Source of the DNA: Alphaproteobacteria bacterium 41-28 | Lineage (GTDB): Bacteria; Pseudomonadota; Alphaproteobacteria; UBA9655 | Assembly: GCA_001897795.1 (NCBI GenBank) | Contig: MKUL01000041.1 | Span: 1 to 64,000, forward strand | Direction of reading: 5' to 3' | Length of the DNA: 64,000 nucleotides | Shown: piece after piece, positions 18,693-27,944 of the stretch | Position numbering within the stretch: position 1 is the stretch's first letter | Layout of the letters: each line of letters begins with the position of its first letter | Made by a program: the position numbers and the translations under genes | Notes under the pieces: model-generated | Databases searched by the model: none | The model's input: only the letters and a program-made list of their open reading frames with translations | Told to the model about the DNA's origin: nothing

Positions 18693-19640
18693 TTGACAGT
18701 GATGAGTATGATTATGAAAATATCCCAAAAAGTTAAAAAAATTCTTTCAAATTATGAGAGCGATTGTCCAGGAACGAAGGCGAATTTAGCCAGGATTCTG
18801 ATGCATGGCCGCTTAGGGGGAACGGGCAAAATGGTTATCTTGCCCGTCGATCAAGGCTTTGAGCATGGGCCTGGGCGGAGTTTTGCTATTAATCCTGCCG
18901 CTTATGATCCCCTCTATCATTATCAAATGGCCGTAGATGCAGGACTTTCTGCCTTTGCTGCCCCCTTAGGAATGCTAGAAGCCGGAGCAAGTACGTATGC
19001 AGGCGCCATTCCAACCATTTTAAAGATTAACAGCTCCATTAGCCTTCTTCCGGGAGGAAATGACGCAGATCAAGCCGTCACAGGATCCGTAGCAGATGCT
19101 TTGCGCCTAGGATGTTCAGCTATTGGCTATACCATTTACCCTGGATCAAATTCGACCCTCGCCATGCTTGAAGACCTTCGAGAAATTGCAGAAGAAGCCA
19201 AATCTTGTGGCCTTGCCGTTGTCGTGTGGTCGTATGCCCGTGGGAATATGTCTAAAGAGGGCGAGACCGCCATTGATACCATTGCGTATGGAGCTCATAT
19301 TGCCGCTCTTATGGGGGCCCATATCATTAAAGTGAAACTCCCCACTGACTATTTGGAAAATAAGGATGCGAAAAAAGAATATCTAGATCATAAAGTTGAT
19401 ATCAGTACGCAAAGGACCCGAGTTGGCCATGTGGTGCAAGCCTGTTTTAAAGGTCGGCGCCTTGTGGTCTTTTCAGGAGGTGAGGCGAAGAATCTTCAAA
19501 ATGTATATGACGACGCACGCGCTATTCGGGATGGAGGTGGCAATGGTTCTATCATTGGGCGGAATGCGTTTCGTAGACCCCGCGCGGAGGCTATGCAAAT
19601 GCTTGACACCCTTATCAAAATTTACCAAGGAAAATTGTGA
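18693..19640 (+). CDS. fbaB: Class I fructose-bisphosphate aldolase, FbaB type
   Basis: Schiff-base aldolase of the DeoC/FbaB family, 315 residues at most. The lysine in AHIIKVKLPTDY is the likely catalytic residue. Early GRLGGTGKMVILPVDQGFEHGPG and late VVFSGGEAKN match bacterial class I aldolases. The start is uncertain: TTG at 18693 lies four bases after AGGAG, while in-frame ATGs are at 18702, 18708 and 18714. It probably leads an fba-efp-suhB operon, since efp follows after 10 bases. Confidence 0.9.
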   Translation: MTVMSMIMKISQKVKKILSNYESDCPGTKANLARILMHGRLGGTGKMVILPVDQGFEHGPGRSFAINPAAYDPLYHYQMAVDAGLSAFAAPLGMLEAGASTYAGAIPTILKINSSISLLPGGNDADQAVTGSVADALRLGCSAIGYTIYPGSNSTLAMLEDLREIAEEAKSCGLAVVVWSYARGNMSKEGETAIDTIAYGAHIAALMGAHIIKVKLPTDYLENKDAKKEYLDHKVDISTQRTRVGHVVQACFKGRRLVVFSGGEAKNLQNVYDDARAIRDGGGNGSIIGRNAFRRPRAEAMQMLDTLIKIYQGKL

Positions 19641-19650
19641 GGAATAACCT

Positions 19651-20217
19651 ATGAAAATTAGTGGAAATGCCATTCGCCCTGGCAACATCATTCAACACCA
19701 AAATCGCTTATGGGTGGCTGTTAAAACCCAACACACCCAGCCAGGTAAGGGAGGAGCTTATTTGCAGGTCGAACTCAAAGACATCCGCGATGGCACAAAA
19801 CTTAACGAACGCTTTCGCTCTAGCGAATCTGTTGAACGTGTTCGCCTAGAGGAAAAGGAGTACCAATTCCTTTACGAAGAAGGGAACTCTATCACTCTGA
19901 TGGACTCTGTAAATTATGAGCAAATTCATCTTTCAAAAGAGCTTTTGGGCGATTCAGTTGCTTTCTTAAAGGATGGCATGATGTTGACTGTCATCTCCCA
20001 TGAAGGAGAAATTGTCGGAGTGGAATTGCCAGAGACCGTCATTATGGAAATTGTCGAGGCAGAGCCTGTCGTTAAGGGTCAAACAGCCTCTTCCTCCTAT
20101 AAACCTGCCATTTTAGAAAATGGAGTTCGTATATTAGTTCCACCTTATATTGGAGCAGGAGCGAAGGTTGTCGTCAATACAGCAGATGGCACATTCGTCG
20201 AACGACTTAAGGATTAG
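19651..20217 (+). CDS. efp: Elongation factor P
   Basis: Relieves ribosome stalling at polyproline stretches. 188 residues in the usual three beta-barrel domains. The tip loop [14 protein letters not shown] carries Lys33, the position that EpmA beta-lysylates in E. coli (Lys34); no modification enzyme is in this window. It lies 10 bases after fba and 11 before suhB. Confidence 0.96.
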   Translation: MKISGNAIRPGNIIQHQNRLWVAVKTQHTQPGKGGAYLQVELKDIRDGTKLNERFRSSESVERVRLEEKEYQFLYEEGNSITLMDSVNYEQIHLSKELLGDSVAFLKDGMMLTVISHEGEIVGVELPETVIMEIVEAEPVVKGQTASSSYKPAILENGVRILVPPYIGAGAKVVVNTADGTFVERLKD

Positions 20218-20228
20218 AGGGATTTAAA

Positions 20229-21047
20229 ATGGTACATCAGTTTCGGGCTGTTTCTCGCTCTCCTCATTTAAATGTGATGTGTAATGCAGCTTTTAAGGCC
20301 GCCCGTGGCCTTGTCCGTGATTTTGGAGAAGTTGAACACCTCCAAGTCTCTCGCAAAGGACCTGGGGACTTTGTCTCGACCGCAGACAAAAAAGCAGAAG
20401 ATACCATTTACAAAGAGCTCAAAAAAGCACGTCCTTCCTATGGATTTGTCATGGAAGAAGGGGGCGAAATCGCTGGTGAGGAAGAATATACTTGGATCAT
20501 AGATCCCCTTGATGGAACAACCAACTTTCTTCATGGGATTCCCCATTTTGCTATTTCCATTGGTCTTCAGAAAGGCACAGAATTGATTGCAGGCGTCATT
20601 TACGACCCTATCAAAGATGAGCTTTTTTACGCCGAAAAAGGGGGCGGTGCTTTTTTGAATGAAAGACGTTTGCGTGTTTCTGCCCGTCACCAACTTCAAG
20701 AAGCCCTTCTGGCAACGGGTATTCCTTTTGCTTCTCATAGCGTAGAAGTCAGAAGCCAATTCCAAAAGGCTCTTCAACTCGTCATGCCACAGGTTGCAGG
20801 CGTCAGACGTTTTGGAGCAGCGGCCCTTGATCTTGCCTATGTTGCTGCCGGTCGTTATGAAGGGTATTGGGAAAGATCCCTTATGTCTTGGGATATAGCG
20901 GCTGGAATCGTCCTTGTTCGGGAAGCCGGCGGATACGTTTGTGACCTGCAAGGGGGGGATAATATTCTGGAAACAAGATCTATTTTAGCCACGAACCAAA
21001 ATCTCCAACAACCTCTGAAGGATCTTTTGCTGCCGGTTTTTAAGTAA
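20229..21047 (+). CDS. suhB: Inositol-1-monophosphatase family protein
   Basis: Mg-dependent phosphatase of the SuhB/IMPase family, 272 residues. Metal motifs are visible: EEGGEIAGEEEYTWIIDPLDGTTNF (Glu, then D-P-L-D-G-T) and SWDIAAGIVLVREAGG near the C-terminus. In bacteria it acts as inositol phosphatase or as an rRNA/Nus-factor partner; sequence alone does not decide. Third gene of the fba-efp-suhB group. Confidence 0.93.
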   Translation: MVHQFRAVSRSPHLNVMCNAAFKAARGLVRDFGEVEHLQVSRKGPGDFVSTADKKAEDTIYKELKKARPSYGFVMEEGGEIAGEEEYTWIIDPLDGTTNFLHGIPHFAISIGLQKGTELIAGVIYDPIKDELFYAEKGGGAFLNERRLRVSARHQLQEALLATGIPFASHSVEVRSQFQKALQLVMPQVAGVRRFGAAALDLAYVAAGRYEGYWERSLMSWDIAAGIVLVREAGGYVCDLQGGDNILETRSILATNQNLQQPLKDLLLPVFK

Positions 21048-21220
21048 TGTCAATTTGTAATTGGGTAAGTCATAAAGAATGCACAATTTTAGACTCCCGC
21101 TTCGTGTCATCCTTGCCCCCCGCTTATCCTTATAGGAAAAATTGTTCCTCATTATATAAATGGGGGTTTGCCAAGCGAAGCTGGTGTTAGCTTCTTCTTG
21201 CTTAAAAAAGACAGTTGCTT

Positions 21221-21258
21221 GACCAAGAAATACTAATGTTTTCCTTTGGAAAACAAAG
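21221..21258. repeat. Family B remnant (module B1)
   Basis: GACCAAGAAATACTAATGTT followed by TTCCTTTGGAAAACAAAG matches the B1 hairpin at 31786-31933 over about 35 bases; the closing arm has decayed. Confidence 0.65.
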
Positions 21259-21314
21259 GGTAAGTTTAGGAACAAAAGTTTATTGTCAAGAAAAAAGAGC
21301 GGATTAAAGTATTT

Positions 21315-21425
21315 TGGATTGCTTCTCCGTCTTAGCGCTTCTCAAGACGGCGTGGGGAAAATCCACTCCTAGTCGTCATTGTGATCCGCCGTGGCACGAA
21401 GTGCTAAGAGGAAGGAGCAATCCAG
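21315..21425. repeat. Family F element (diverged)
   Basis: TGGATTGCTTCTCCGTC on the left and GAAGGAGCAATCCA on the right form inverted ends around about 80 bases that include a CGTCATTGTGATCC core like other F copies. Confidence 0.6.
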
Positions 21426-21482
21426 AAAGGCCCACTTTTATTATTCTAGTAAAGTGACTGTTTAGTTTGGTCTGTCTGAAGG

Positions 21483-21605
21483 CCCCCTCACCCGCCACTT
21501 GCTTCGCGCGTGGCGACCTCTCCCACAAGGGGAGAGGTATTGCAGCGAGCACTTAAATCACCTCTCCCCTTTGTGGGAGAGGTCGCCCGAAGGGCGGGTG
21601 AGGGG
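21483..21605. repeat. Family A palindromic element
   Basis: Complete copy: outer arms CCCCCTCACCCGCCACTTG and GGGCGGGTGAGGGG, inner arms around CACAAGGGGAGAGG and CCTCTCCCCTTTGTGGG. About 84 bases upstream of serC. Confidence 0.9.
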
Positions 21606-21688
21606 TTAAGTGAACATTTACAAAAAACCCTAGAAAACACACTCTTTTCGTGCTTAAGTGAGGGCTGTTCACCAGATGCGGAGTCAGA

Positions 21689-22810
21689 ATGCGTCCCCTA
21701 ATCAAACCCCAAAATCCTTGCTTCTCTTCAGGGCCCACACGGAAACGGCCTGGTTGGTCTTGCGGTGGGCTCAATACATCCTCTCTAGGACGTTCCCATC
21801 GGTCTTCATACGGTGTTGATCGAATCCGCCATCTGGTGGCTCTCACTCGGGATGTTCTCGAAATTCCAGATACCTACCATGTAGCCATCATGCCAGGTTC
21901 GTGTACGGCAGCGATGGAGGCTGCACTTTGGTCACTTCTTGGTCCCTGTCCCATTGATTTTATCACTTGTGATGTGTTCGGAGACCTCTGGGTTCATGAC
22001 GGTTTGCGCGAGTTAAAACTGCAAAATACACGCGTTTTTGAAGCACCACCTGGATTTCTTCCTGATTTTTCGGATCTTAATCCAAGTCATGATCTTGTTC
22101 TTACGTGGAATGGAACCACAACAGGGGTGTGTATGCCAAATGCAGACTGGATTGCTCCCGACAGAAAAGGACTTGTTCTTTGCGATGCCACATCTGCCCT
22201 TTTCGCCATGTCCTTTTCTTGGGAAAAAATGGATGCGGTGGCTTTTTCCTGGCAGAAAGCTCTGGGAGGAGAAGCTGGCCACGGTATGCTGGTGTTAAGC
22301 CCTAGGGCTGTTGAACGTCTTAATTCCTATAAACCCTCTTGGCCTATACCCCGTCTTTTTCGACTCACCCATGAAGGGGTGTTTTCCAAAGACATCTTTG
22401 AAGGAATGACAATTAATACACCCTCCCTTCTGTGCATTGAAGACTGCATTGATGCGCTCACGTGGTGTGAAAGTATGGGTGGACTCCCCGCTCTCATTGG
22501 GCGTTCTCAAGCCAATTTTAAGGCTGTCGAAGGATGGGTTTTAGAAACCCCATGGATCGAATTTTTAGCCCGAGATCCTCATATCCGCTCTTCAACCTCC
22601 ATCTGTTTACAATTTACGGAAGCCACCAATGACTGGGAGCTTCCCAAGGCAATTGCGGCTCTTTTGGAAGAAGAAGAGGTTGCCTTTGACATCCTCGGGC
22701 ATATTCGATCTGTTCCCAGCCTGCGCATCTGGGGAGGACCCATGGTTGAGACCGCTGATATCGAAGCTCTTTTGCCTTGGATTACGTGGGCTCATAAAGA
22801 AGTTGCATAA
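21689..22810 (+). CDS. serC: Phosphoserine aminotransferase
   Basis: PLP enzyme of serine synthesis (3-phosphohydroxypyruvate to phosphoserine), 373 residues, of the type found in alphaproteobacteria and methanosarcinas. Evidence: N-terminal NPCFSSGPTRKRPGW, the MPGSCTAAMEAALWS phosphate-binding segment, and the PLP lysine in AFSWQKALGGEAGHGMLVL. No serA follows, unlike in many relatives. It sits between a repeat-rich gap and a small secreted-protein gene. Confidence 0.92.
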   Translation: MRPLIKPQNPCFSSGPTRKRPGWSCGGLNTSSLGRSHRSSYGVDRIRHLVALTRDVLEIPDTYHVAIMPGSCTAAMEAALWSLLGPCPIDFITCDVFGDLWVHDGLRELKLQNTRVFEAPPGFLPDFSDLNPSHDLVLTWNGTTTGVCMPNADWIAPDRKGLVLCDATSALFAMSFSWEKMDAVAFSWQKALGGEAGHGMLVLSPRAVERLNSYKPSWPIPRLFRLTHEGVFSKDIFEGMTINTPSLLCIEDCIDALTWCESMGGLPALIGRSQANFKAVEGWVLETPWIEFLARDPHIRSSTSICLQFTEATNDWELPKAIAALLEEEEVAFDILGHIRSVPSLRIWGGPMVETADIEALLPWITWAHKEVA

Positions 22811-22840
22811 GACGTTCTGTGAGCAATATGAACAGAAATG

Positions 22841-23125
22841 CTATGAGCCGATCGAACCCAATGCTATGTCATCCTGGACCAGTTGCTGGAGGATAGTCAT
22901 ATCAAGAAAACCGGATTCGCTAGCCTTTCTTATCATTGCAGGAGTAGCACGAGCTACCCAAATGTCTGAATTGGTACATTTGTCAAAAACGGGTTGTAAA
23001 GGCTTACCTTTAGATATTGCCTCATATAGATCCTGATTAAACTCATCCATTCCATAAACTGCCGTTAAGGGTAAGGTGCCGCAAAACGAAAGGAAAGAAA
23101 TTTTTAATAATAGGTCCTTTAACAT
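22841..23125 (-). CDS. Small hypothetical secreted protein
   Basis: 94 residues with a signal peptide (MLKDLLLKISFLSFCGTLPLTAVYG) followed by MDEFNQDL. The mature part is about 68 residues with two Cys and no recognised domain. A GGAG-type ribosome site precedes the ATG. It converges on serC with 30 bases between the stops. The Met-Asp/Glu mature start resembles other exported proteins here. It could be a truncated relative of a longer protein. Confidence 0.6.
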   Translation of the reverse strand: MLKDLLLKISFLSFCGTLPLTAVYGMDEFNQDLYEAISKGKPLQPVFDKCTNSDIWVARATPAMIRKASESGFLDMTILQQLVQDDIALGSIGS

Positions 23126-23343
23126 AATTTAACTCCTATATGAACTCTAAATTTTAAAAATAAACAGCTTTTACATAATAGTAAAGTGGAATCGTTTATT
23201 GACCAAAAATTAATCGTTATCAAACTCCATCTATCTAGAATCAATTCTTTATACAATATTTTTAATCTTAGAGCAGATCTTTTCTTTCTAAGTGGTTTAT
23301 ACTATGTCTAATTGTTACTTGTTACATCAAGAGGATCCATATT

Positions 23344-24042
23344 ATGCTGTTTTACGAACCTCTCCAAAAAGGACATCTTATCAAGCGGTACAAACGTTTT
23401 TTGGCAGACATTGAACTTGAAGATGGCACCTGTATTACGGCCCATTGCCCTAATTCGGGAGCGATGCAAGGTCTCACAAACCCTGGAACCCCGGTGTGGA
23501 TGTCGACATCACCTAACCCGAATCGCAAGCTTCCTTATACGTGGGAAATGGCTGAGGTTGATGGGACGTTTGTCGGGATGAACACGTCAAACCCTAATCA
23601 TCTCGTAGAAGAAGCCATTCATGCAGGTGTGATTCAAGAATTGCAAGGTTATGAGTCCCTTCGACGCGAGGTGGCTTATGGAAAAAATTCCCGCATTGAT
23701 ATTTTGCTGCAAAATCAAGATGGCCTCTTAACCTATGTTGAGGTGAAAAATGTCCACTTAAGAAGGGGAAAGATTGCCGCGTTCCCAAGCTCTGTCACGG
23801 CCCGAGGGGCTAAGCATATGCGTGAACTTATCGATATGGTACGTTTAGGTCACAACGCATATGTTGTTTACGTTGTTCAAAGAAATGACTGTGAAGGATT
23901 TGAAATCGCAGATGATATTGACCCAATTTACGGGGAAGAAACGTCGAATGCCATCAAAAATGGGGTTATTCCTCTTGTCTATGCTTGCGAAGTCACGCCT
24001 GATGCCATTACAATCACTCATCGGATAAATCTGTATTCTTAA
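23344..24042 (+). CDS. sfsA: Sugar fermentation stimulation protein homolog SfsA
   Basis: 232 residues, full length for SfsA. The family pattern is visible: RYKRFLADIEL near the start (OB-fold region), AHCPNSGAMQGL, LVEEAIHAGVI, and the nuclease-like core RIDILLQ...YVEVKNVHL. The C-terminal half resembles a PD-(D/E)xK fold; proposed roles range from DNA binding to nuclease, with none proven. map begins five bases after its stop. Confidence 0.95.
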   Translation: MLFYEPLQKGHLIKRYKRFLADIELEDGTCITAHCPNSGAMQGLTNPGTPVWMSTSPNPNRKLPYTWEMAEVDGTFVGMNTSNPNHLVEEAIHAGVIQELQGYESLRREVAYGKNSRIDILLQNQDGLLTYVEVKNVHLRRGKIAAFPSSVTARGAKHMRELIDMVRLGHNAYVVYVVQRNDCEGFEIADDIDPIYGEETSNAIKNGVIPLVYACEVTPDAITITHRINLYS

Positions 24043-24046
24043 AGTG

Positions 24047-24823
24047 ATGGCTGAAAACGGAAATATAATCATTCACACCGCTTCCGACTTTGAAGGAATG
24101 CGAAAGGCGGGGCACCTGGCAGCGCGGACCCTCGACTTCATTACGCCTTATGTAAAGGAAGGGGTGACGACCCAAGAACTAAATGATCTCTGCCATGATT
24201 TTATCGTGAGTCATAAAGCCATTCCGGCTCCCTTAAATTATGGGGGACATCCTGGTCGCATTCCTTTTCCTAAATCGATTTGCACATCTGTTAATCATGT
24301 GGTGTGTCATGGAATTCCAGGTCCCAAAAAGCTAGAGTCGGGAGATATTCTTAACATTGATGTGACCGTGATTTTGAATGGATGGCATGGCGATACGAGC
24401 CGGATGTTTGCAATTGGCAAAATTCCCCTTAAAGCTCAGAAACTGATTGAGGTGACCTTTGAAGGTATGATGCGAGGCATTGAAGTGGTGCGTCCTGGGG
24501 CTACTATGGGTGACATTGGTTATGCGATCCAAAGTTACGTAGAAGCTAAGGGTTTTTCCGTGGTGAGAGACTTTTGTGGTCATGGGTTAGGACGTGTGTT
24601 CCATGCAGCCCCTGAAGTTCTTCATTATGGAAAACCCCACACAGGGGTCGAACTTAAGGAAGGAATGTTTTTCACAATCGAACCCATGGTGAATGCAGGG
24701 CGCTATGAGATCAAGATCTTAAGCGATGAATGGACAGCTGTGACTCGAGATAAATCCTTGTCTGCGCAGTTTGAGCATAGCTTGGGGGTGACGGCAACGG
24801 GTTATGAGATTTTTACGATTTGA
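24047..24823 (+). CDS. map: Type I methionine aminopeptidase
   Basis: Removes the initiator methionine. 258 residues from the ATG at 24047; a GTG three bases upstream is the other option. All metal and catalytic residues are present: His88 (CHGIP), Asp105 (NIDVT), Asp116 (HGDTS), His179 (CGHGLG), Glu212 (TIEPM) and Glu243 (QFEHS). It follows sfsA by four bases; sfsA-map pairing is common in alphaproteobacteria. Confidence 0.96.
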   Translation: MAENGNIIIHTASDFEGMRKAGHLAARTLDFITPYVKEGVTTQELNDLCHDFIVSHKAIPAPLNYGGHPGRIPFPKSICTSVNHVVCHGIPGPKKLESGDILNIDVTVILNGWHGDTSRMFAIGKIPLKAQKLIEVTFEGMMRGIEVVRPGATMGDIGYAIQSYVEAKGFSVVRDFCGHGLGRVFHAAPEVLHYGKPHTGVELKEGMFFTIEPMVNAGRYEIKILSDEWTAVTRDKSLSAQFEHSLGVTATGYEIFTI

Positions 24824-25033
24824 GAGATGTTCAAAGAACTCAATGTCTTACGAAAGCTTTTGGTAGAGGACCCGCTCATTGAGTAGTTTAGTTTTAAATC
24901 GTATTTAAGGAGAACAATCTCCTTACTCTTCACCTAGTTCTAAAAATTGATTGGTACTGAATTCTGTATTTACTTTTTTTGAATTTAAATTCGAAGTTTA
25001 CTTATATTACTGCTTTAAAAAGGATCTTTTTTT

Positions 25034-25906
25034 ATGTTTAATTTTTGTTTGTTAAGCTTATTATTAATCACTTCTTCCGCCCAAGCCATGGAGGACCCAT
25101 TATTTACTTGGGATAATCCGAAATTGGGAACTGGTCTCCATGTTTTTGCGAAAGGCGAAGATAAGGAAAAAACACCTTGGACTCTTCGTGAGATTCGGAA
25201 GGAAGATAGAAAGCCTTACAAAGACCTAATGCGTCATCCTGACGTTATGAAAAGTGTACAAGATGGGAAAATCTTACCTAAGAAAGAGATAGCTAGTTAT
25301 GTTGAAAAATGGTTAAAAAGATATAAGGAGGGAATCCCTAATGGTCGAATGACGGTCGAACAAGGTGGGAAACCTGTTGGGTGCGTTCAGGTGGGCCCCA
25401 TGAAAGGGCAGCCTGGTTTTGGAGAGCTTGCTCGTGCTTTTGTACCCCATGTTCAAGGAAAGGGCTTGGGAACAGAAGCTCTAAGATTTATCATTGAAGA
25501 TTGGGCGCCAAAGGTTCGTGAGATAGCTTTGAGTAAGGATACGGAAGCCCCTCTTCCTGGAAGCGATCAATTTAATTGTTTCGAAGGGGAGGCCCTAAGA
25601 TTTATATACACAACGACCAGGCCCTCCAATACGGCTTCATGGAGAAGCTATGAGAGATTCAATTTTCGTCCTTCTCCACGGACAAATATAGAAGAGCGCA
25701 CAATTTCCTGTGAAGGATGGGAGGAATCGCAACATGGGCCTTTAGAAGAATATATAGTTCTCCAATATTTCTCATCGACATCTCCTGAACGGCTTCAAGC
25801 AGATATTTTCTATCCGATGCTTGACGAAAAGGGAAACTCACGTACCCTCAGTTATGTGACTGAGTATGGATCACTCCGCTACCATTTTGAGCGTGAGGTG
25901 GACTAA
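25034..25906 (+). CDS. GNAT-like acetyltransferase domain protein with signal peptide
   Basis: 290 residues. A Sec signal peptide (MFNFCLLSLLLITSSAQA, then MEDP) precedes a domain that looks like a GNAT fold: LREIRKEDRKPYKDLM at the beginning and the acetyl-CoA loop pattern VQGKGLGTEALRFII near residue 148. GNAT enzymes are normally cytosolic because of acetyl-CoA, so an exported one could be a host-directed effector or may act before export; this is inference. The next gene downstream is also secreted, and the two may form an operon. Confidence 0.65.
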   Translation: MFNFCLLSLLLITSSAQAMEDPLFTWDNPKLGTGLHVFAKGEDKEKTPWTLREIRKEDRKPYKDLMRHPDVMKSVQDGKILPKKEIASYVEKWLKRYKEGIPNGRMTVEQGGKPVGCVQVGPMKGQPGFGELARAFVPHVQGKGLGTEALRFIIEDWAPKVREIALSKDTEAPLPGSDQFNCFEGEALRFIYTTTRPSNTASWRSYERFNFRPSPRTNIEERTISCEGWEESQHGPLEEYIVLQYFSSTSPERLQADIFYPMLDEKGNSRTLSYVTEYGSLRYHFEREVD

Positions 25907-25928
25907 ATCTGCTCTTGAGAGGATAATT

Positions 25929-26813
25929 ATGAAAAAATATTTTCTTTTATTTACAGCTTCTTTTTTAGCTTTTGAGGCTTGTTTCATTGCTTCTTCTCAA
26001 TTCACTCATGCGATGGAAGAATCCAAGCAAGAAGAGATGGCACCATCAATAACCTCTGTTAAGTTACGAGATGACTCCCTCGATACTAAGAAAAGAATGT
26101 ATACACCTCCTTTTTTACCGCCAGCTCTATCTAAAAAACAGAATCTTTATGAATCAGCTTCTTCTATTTTTGATAAACATATTAGGGTCGACGTTTCTTC
26201 AGTCCAGGAGCTCAGATTATGGAAATCAGATCCTTTTAAAGGAGATTTGATTGCAAGAAAAAATTTTCAAGATACTTTAAAATACGCATTAGAAAATACC
26301 ATAAATCATTATGCAGGGCAACTTTCTGATTTTATGACTCCTAAAAAGGAAATTCAAAAAGATTTACGGATTTTGATTGAAGCAATAAACTTTGAAGAAT
26401 TTGATCCTTCTGGCCGTATGCTGTACTGGCAATACATGGTAAAATCTGGCTGTTTTAAGGCAGTTAAAAAATTAACTCAAGTATTGATGGAAATCAAATC
26501 AGAAGAACTTTTTAATTACAACAAGATCCTAACTGAAGCATGCTTCGCGCAATCTCACGTCCCCATTTTTTGGCTCCCTGCTATTGTGACGCGGTGGGAT
26601 GAAGAGACTGTTCCCGATAAAAGCTATCAGGATATTGAAAAGTATCTTTGTAATATTTTTTGCCCTTCGGGTAAGGCAATAATTATGGACCAAGAGGTTG
26701 ATCGAAATCAATTTGTCGAGGAGGTCAATAAATGGAAAATTAGTGAAAATAAAAGATTAGGGAAAGATAGATATCAATTACCATTATCTTTTGTTTCAAC
26801 CCTAAATAAATAG
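25929..26813 (+). CDS. Hypothetical secreted protein
   Basis: 294 residues from the ATG at 25929, chosen because it directly precedes a signal peptide (MKKYFLLFTASFLAFEACF...THA, then MEESKQEEM) and follows a GAGAGGA ribosome site; the frame also extends upstream to 25866 inside the previous gene. The mature protein is helical and Lys/Glu-rich with no recognised domain. It is separated from the GNAT-like gene by 22 bases and shares the Ala-Met-Glu mature start. Confidence 0.7.
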   Translation: MKKYFLLFTASFLAFEACFIASSQFTHAMEESKQEEMAPSITSVKLRDDSLDTKKRMYTPPFLPPALSKKQNLYESASSIFDKHIRVDVSSVQELRLWKSDPFKGDLIARKNFQDTLKYALENTINHYAGQLSDFMTPKKEIQKDLRILIEAINFEEFDPSGRMLYWQYMVKSGCFKAVKKLTQVLMEIKSEELFNYNKILTEACFAQSHVPIFWLPAIVTRWDEETVPDKSYQDIEKYLCNIFCPSGKAIIMDQEVDRNQFVEEVNKWKISENKRLGKDRYQLPLSFVSTLNK

Positions 26814-26971
26814 CCACTTTAAAAAATTAATAAGTGATGGGCCTTGAAGGAGAAGCTGCTTTTCAAAATATTCCATCCAACTTCTGAAAGACCCAGGAAA
26901 AACTTCGCACCACAGAAAGTTATATGAAATGCACAGCTTAAAAAGAAAATATTTATGTTATTTCAAGTACT

Positions 26972-27001
26972 TCCTGGATTCCCTCTTTCGAGGGAATGAC
27001 G
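26972..27001. repeat. Family C half-element
   Basis: CCTGGATTCCCTCTTTCGAG followed by GGAATGACG: one arm of the family seen complete at 28833-28979. Confidence 0.7.
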
Positions 27002-27120
27002 AAGGGGGAGGTAAAAAACTAAATCTTTTCGATTTTATGAATCAATCCCCCTTAAAAGGTTTAGAAATCTCCATCGAACGTGATCGGTCTAAAATCCGAG
27101 ATATGGATATAATGCATTAA

Positions 27121-27160
27121 CCCCTCACCCGCCGCTTCGTGCCGACCTCTCCCACAAGAG
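27121..27160. repeat. Family A half-element
   Basis: CCCCTCACCCGCCGCTTCGT followed by GCCGACCTCTCCCACAAGAG: only the left arm of family A is present. Confidence 0.75.
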
Positions 27161-27292
27161 GCATTTGAAAAATCGACTCTGTGCTTAAAAAGGATCGAAA
27201 AATTTCATGAGAGGGCCCCCATCGCTCTGACCCTCTTGCCTGGATGCACTCCCTTGCCTACACTAAAAATGGGATAGAGTGTCGGAGATAAA

Positions 27293-27943
27293 ATGATCCA
27301 AAGAGAGTTACGTAATTTACGTCTTCAAGGAGCCTCCCTTTTCGCCAGCTTCAGTTTTTTTACCTTGGCTCTTTTTTGTCTCTCCTTAGCCTTAGGTCCC
27401 AATGAAAAAATTTTGCGCGAATGTGCGCCCGCTTTTGTATGGATTTTGGCCATTCTGACCACTCTCTTTTCAACCCCCCTTTTTCTGAAAAACGAAGCCA
27501 AAGCAGGGCTTCTCGACGAGGTCCTTTTGCAGCCTTCTCCTCCTTCTTTGTACCTTCTCTCTAAGATGGGAGCTGAAATCCTTTTGTTAGGTCTTCCCCT
27601 AATTTTTCTAGGAGCTCTTCTTTCTCCCTTCTTTGCTCTTTCTCAGGACGATGTTGCCGCTCTTTCCGCAACCCTCCTCATTGGTTTTCCTGCTTTAAGC
27701 GCCCTCGGCATTTTGGGAGGACTCTTAACACTTAATACGCGACCCAGTAGTCTTCTCATTCCTCTTCTCATTCTACCCTTAACACTGCCTCTTCCTCTTT
27801 TTGCCCTCTCTATCATGGAGATGACGCGATTAGGACTTGATTCTTCAGCTCCTTTCTGCCTCCTTATCAGTGTGTCCCTTTTGCTCGTGATCGTCTCTCT
27901 CGGAGCAGGAAGTTGGGCACTTCGTTTTGCTGTAGAGGGTTAA
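27293..27943 (+). CDS. ccmB: Heme exporter permease CcmB
   Basis: 216-residue inner-membrane protein with six TM helices. It starts with the conserved RELRNLRLQGASL cytoplasmic segment and contains FLKNEAKAGLLDEVLLQPSPPSLYLLSKM, which closely follows the CcmB family. It partners CcmA (17991-18587), CcmC and CcmD in releasing holo-CcmE. First gene of the ccmBCDEF(H) cluster; ccmC starts two bases after its stop. Confidence 0.93.
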   Translation: MIQRELRNLRLQGASLFASFSFFTLALFCLSLALGPNEKILRECAPAFVWILAILTTLFSTPLFLKNEAKAGLLDEVLLQPSPPSLYLLSKMGAEILLLGLPLIFLGALLSPFFALSQDDVAALSATLLIGFPALSALGILGGLLTLNTRPSSLLIPLLILPLTLPLPLFALSIMEMTRLGLDSSAPFCLLISVSLLLVIVSLGAGSWALRFAVEG

Positions 27944-27944
27944 G

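Larger units (their letters stand above)
21048..21688. other. Repeat-filled intergenic region
   Basis: 641 bases without a gene. Contains a degenerate family B fragment (about 21221-21258), a diverged family F pair (21315-21425) and a complete family A element (21483-21605). The remaining 80 bases carry the serC leader. Confidence 0.6.
26814..27292. other. Intergenic region upstream of ccmB
   Basis: 479 bases. Contains a family C half (26972-27001) and the left half of a family A element (27121-27160). The last 130 bases should hold the ccm promoter, though no convincing -35/-10 pair was found. The 63-codon plus frame at 26929 runs through the family C repeat and was rejected. Confidence 0.5.
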
